In this document: positions 50,341-52,775 of the stretch, one piece after another
How positions within the stretch are numbered: position 1 is the first letter of the stretch
Layout of the letters: the number at the start of each line of letters is the position of its first letter
NCBI GenBank assembly: GCA_964552035.1
Contig: CAZKFN010000004.1
Coordinates: 1-52,775 of the forward strand
Source: CAZKFN01 sp964552035
Lineage (GTDB): Bacteria > Bacteroidota > Bacteroidia > Flavobacteriales_E > Vicingaceae
Reading direction: 5' to 3'
DNA: 52,775 nucleotides
The notes under the pieces: generated by a model
Seen by the model: the letters and a program-made list of their open reading frames with translations, nothing else
What the model was told of the DNA's origin: nothing
The model's database searches: none
Translations under genes and position numbers: made by a program

Positions 50341-51135
50341 ATGAAGTTCTCTCATCCTTTTAAAAATGGAACCATTTCTTATGAAGTAACGGGAAAAGGT
50401 AGTGCTGTGGTTCTTCTCCATGGCTTTTTAGCTGATAAATCTCTATGGGAAAATACAAGTTCAGACTTGAGCAAAACATATAGAATTTTTTCTATTGATT
50501 TGCCAGGTCATGGAGATTCTTCTAGCTTTGGTTATCTCCATACTATGGAGTTTATGGCTGAGGCTATATTCCAGGTTTTAAGATTCAACAGGATTAGAAA
50601 AACATTTCTTATTGGTCACTCCCTAGGCGGATATGTAGCTTTAGCATTTGCTGAGAAATACCCGGATATGGTAAAGGCTTTACTGCTAATCAATTCTACA
50701 GCTAAAAGTGATACCATAGAAAGAAAAAAATCAAGAGAACAATTAAAATTATTATTCCTTAATAATAAAACTCAAACTCTTAAACACCTTATCCCTACCT
50801 TTTTCACCCTTGACAATAAAGATAGAAAGCTACTGATAACTAAATATACAGCTATGGCTAAAAAATGTGCCCTCAAAGGAATAGCTGCTAATATTGAAGG
50901 AATGAAACAACGAAAAGATAGAGAAGTTATTTTAAAGTTTGCCCCCTATCCTTTTGCCTATTTAATTGGTAAAAAAGACCATTCTTTAAACCCAACTCTA
51001 TTAATTAAAGAAACACAACTAAATCCTAAGGGCTCTTTTAAAATTATTGAAAATGGCGGACATATGTTGCCTATGGAAGCCCGTGAAGAAACAACACAAG
51101 CCATAAAGGAATTTATAAACCATTCAAAATTATAA
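50341..51135 (+). CDS. Alpha/beta-fold hydrolase
   Basis: A 264-residue hydrolase. The oxyanion motif is VVLLHGFLADKSLW, the nucleophile elbow IGHSLGGYVALAF (Ser near residue 98), the acid Asp in LIGKKDHSLNP and the His in ENGGHMLPMEA. DLPGHGDSS also fits. The substrate is unknown; the group includes esterases, lipases and C-C hydrolases. No signal peptide, so cytoplasmic. It begins one base after pepP, suggesting translational coupling. Confidence 0.88.
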   Translation: MKFSHPFKNGTISYEVTGKGSAVVLLHGFLADKSLWENTSSDLSKTYRIFSIDLPGHGDSSSFGYLHTMEFMAEAIFQVLRFNRIRKTFLIGHSLGGYVALAFAEKYPDMVKALLLINSTAKSDTIERKKSREQLKLLFLNNKTQTLKHLIPTFFTLDNKDRKLLITKYTAMAKKCALKGIAANIEGMKQRKDREVILKFAPYPFAYLIGKKDHSLNPTLLIKETQLNPKGSFKIIENGGHMLPMEAREETTQAIKEFINHSKL

Positions 51136-51184
51136 TATAAAAACAAAAGCCCAAACGAAATAAAGTACACTAATAATTAAAGGT

Positions 51185-51192
51185 TAATTTTG
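51185..51192 (+). promoter_or_regulatory. Probable -7 element for ispG
   Basis: TAATTTTG matches TAnnTTTG; the ATG at 51204 follows 11 bases later, so the leader would be only a few bases long. No clear -33 element. Confidence 0.35.
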
Positions 51193-51203
51193 AAAAAAAA
51201 TCC

Positions 51204-52775
51204 ATGAAAAAGTTTTGTCATAGTCTTACTTCATATAAAAGAAGATCTGCTAGAAAAGTTATGGTAGGTAAAATAGGTATAGGTGGAGATGAGCCTATAC
51301 GCATACAATCTATGACAACCACTGATACAATGGATACTGAAAAATCCGTAGAAGAATCCATAAGAATTATTGAGGCAGGAGGAGAAATTGTAAGATTAAC
51401 AGCACCAAGTATAAAAGAAGCTGAAAACCTTAGAAAAATTAAAGAGAAATTAAAAGAAGCAGGTTATGATGTGCCCTTAGTTGCCGACATACATTTTACT
51501 CCAAATGCCGCCGAAGTAGCCGCAAGGATTGTTGAAAAAGTTAGAGTAAACCCAGGCAATTACGCAGATAAAAAGAAATTTGAAAATATAGAATATACGG
51601 ATGAAAGCTATCAAGCGGAATTAGAAAGAATTGAAAAGAAATTTACTCCATTAGTAAAAATCTGCATAGAAGAAGGTATTGCTATGAGAATAGGTACTAA
51701 TCACGGCTCACTTTCAGATCGAATCATGAGCAGATATGGCGATACCCCAAAGGGAATGGTTGAATCTGCTATGGAGTTTTTAAGAATTTGTAGAAAAAAC
51801 AATTATCACGACATCGTTCTATCTATGAAAGCCAGCAATACGATTGTTATGGTTCAAGCTTACCGACTACTCGTTGCAGAAATGGATGCAGAAGGGATGG
51901 ATTATCCTTTGCACCTGGGTGTAACAGAAGCCGGAGATGGAGAAGATGGAAGAATAAAATCTGCCGTTGGAATTGGCACACTGCTTGAAGACGGATTAGG
52001 AGATACTATTAGAGTTTCCTTAACAGAAGACTCTGAACATGAAATTCCAGTTGCTCAAAAACTAGTTAGGAGATATAAAAATAGAGAAGCTCATAATCCA
52101 ATACCGGACTTTGATTATGAACACTCTCCCATTAACTTTTTTGAGTTTACTAAACGAAGCACTTATACTATTAAAAACATTGGAGGCAAAAATCCACCCC
52201 TTGTAGTAGGAGATCTATCTAAAAAGAAAGTGATATCACAAGCTTCACTCTTTGCTTGGGGTTATTTTTACTCCGTACCTCTAGACAAATGGAACATTCA
52301 AGATCAAGCAGCAGACCTAATATATATAGGTGAGCAACAAATTGATTTTGAGATACCGGGAACTTTAGCATTGCTCCAAAACTTTAATACTTGGAAAAAA
52401 AATCCTAACAAGGAGCGACATTACCCATTAATGAATGTTGATACTTTTATAAAAATAGATAATTCCAATCTTCAAATCGCCTTTGTTAATTGTGAACTAT
52501 CCCATCTATTTAATAAAAATTTTATAGAAATACTTAAAACTAATAAAAAGGCTGTTTTAGTTCTAGAAACTAAAAATACTCATGGTATGGCCGAACAACG
52601 AAGAGCATTTATAGAGCTTATGAATAATAAAATTGAATGCCCTGTTGTTATTAAACGAAAATATAGAAACAAAGATGTAGAAAGCTTTCAATTAGAGGCT
52701 GCTACAGACGTTGGTGCACTTCAAATGGACGGTTTGGGAGACGGCATTTGGCTAGATGCCGAAGGGTGTGGTGGG
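51204..52775 (+). CDS. ispG: 4-hydroxy-3-methylbut-2-en-1-yl diphosphate synthase, long form (3' end cut by window)
   Basis: The first 524 residues of IspG, which converts methylerythritol cyclodiphosphate to HMBPP in the MEP pathway. The TIM-barrel start is clear: RIQSMTTTDTMDTEKSVEE, GGEIVRLTAPSIKEAENL, VPLVADIHFTPNAAEVAA, KVRVNPGNYADKKKF, then MRIGTNHGSLSDRIMSRYG, VLSMKASNTIVMVQAYR, HLGVTEAGDGEDGRIKSAVGIGTLLEDGLGDTIRVSL. After about residue 290 comes a long insertion (about 200 residues visible) absent from E. coli IspG but known in Bacteroidota, Chlamydiae and plants. The [4Fe-4S] cysteines lie beyond the window. ispD is in the same window. Confidence 0.94.
   Translation, partial: MKKFCHSLTSYKRRSARKVMVGKIGIGGDEPIRIQSMTTTDTMDTEKSVEESIRIIEAGGEIVRLTAPSIKEAENLRKIKEKLKEAGYDVPLVADIHFTPNAAEVAARIVEKVRVNPGNYADKKKFENIEYTDESYQAELERIEKKFTPLVKICIEEGIAMRIGTNHGSLSDRIMSRYGDTPKGMVESAMEFLRICRKNNYHDIVLSMKASNTIVMVQAYRLLVAEMDAEGMDYPLHLGVTEAGDGEDGRIKSAVGIGTLLEDGLGDTIRVSLTEDSEHEIPVAQKLVRRYKNREAHNPIPDFDYEHSPINFFEFTKRSTYTIKNIGGKNPPLVVGDLSKKKVISQASLFAWGYFYSVPLDKWNIQDQAADLIYIGEQQIDFEIPGTLALLQNFNTWKKNPNKERHYPLMNVDTFIKIDNSNLQIAFVNCELSHLFNKNFIEILKTNKKAVLVLETKNTHGMAEQRRAFIELMNNKIECPVVIKRKYRNKDVESFQLEAATDVGALQMDGLGDGIWLDAEGCGG

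Overview
The window is about 53 kb of AT-rich DNA from a member of the Bacteroidota, most likely Flavobacteriia. The evidence is the gliding genes gldB and gldC, three type IX secretion (T9SS) cargo proteins with Bacteroidota-type C-terminal sorting domains, a DUF3098-ftsX pair, an IspG with a large internal insertion, and promoters that fit the Bacteroidota pattern (TAnnTTTG at -7 with TTTG near -33). The window opens inside a giant T9SS cargo gene and closes inside ispG. I see no phage, plasmid, CRISPR or defence locus.

Layout. Positions 1-4913 (minus) hold the 3'-truncated T9SS cargo gene. Positions 5027-9935 (minus) hold dnaG (crossed by a 10-N scaffold gap), a MORN-like lipoprotein, a polyprenyl diphosphate synthase and rlmN. 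Positions 9994-18729 look like an accessory block: an amidohydrolase, two T9SS cargo genes and a decayed IS4-family insertion sequence with recognisable terminal inverted repeats and target duplication. Positions 18966-24051 (minus) carry ispD, queA, truB, DUF3098, ftsX, gldC and gldB. Positions 24103-30991 (plus) carry an outer-membrane barrel, nadE, a large peptidase-like/propeller/barrel surface protein and an M20 amidohydrolase. Then come a coiled-coil lipoprotein (minus), an orphan periplasmic binding protein and kbl (plus). Positions 34257-41907 (minus) form an envelope-biogenesis operon: coaX, an outer-membrane protein, a TPR protein, lptC, a small membrane protein, a CNNM/CBS protein and ppiD (one-base frameshift). 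tRNA-Phe and tRNA-Leu follow, then prs, rplY and pth (plus), sdhCAB (minus), and pepP, an alpha/beta hydrolase and ispG (plus).

How the genes work together. Much of the window serves the cell envelope and surface: cargo for T9SS, gliding components, LPS transport (LptC), outer-membrane folding (PpiD), cell division (FtsX) and isoprenoid supply (IspD, IspG, polyprenyl synthase). The rest is central housekeeping: replication priming, tRNA and rRNA modification, NAD synthesis, PRPP and CoA synthesis, and succinate oxidation.

Most interesting observations. (1) NadE has kept its synthetase domain, but in its glutaminase domain the catalytic cysteine position reads Gly144 and the surrounding motifs are degraded. 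(2) Four tandem 7-bp repeats lie between the start codon and the signal peptide of a giant T9SS surface protein, an arrangement that could phase-vary it. (3) A 1068-residue surface protein combines a gluzincin-like domain without HExxH, a beta-propeller and an outer-membrane barrel, and begins with TTG. (4) The accessory block appears to split a conserved housekeeping gene cluster. (5) Two lesions, in dnaG and ppiD, look like assembly or sequencing problems rather than biology.
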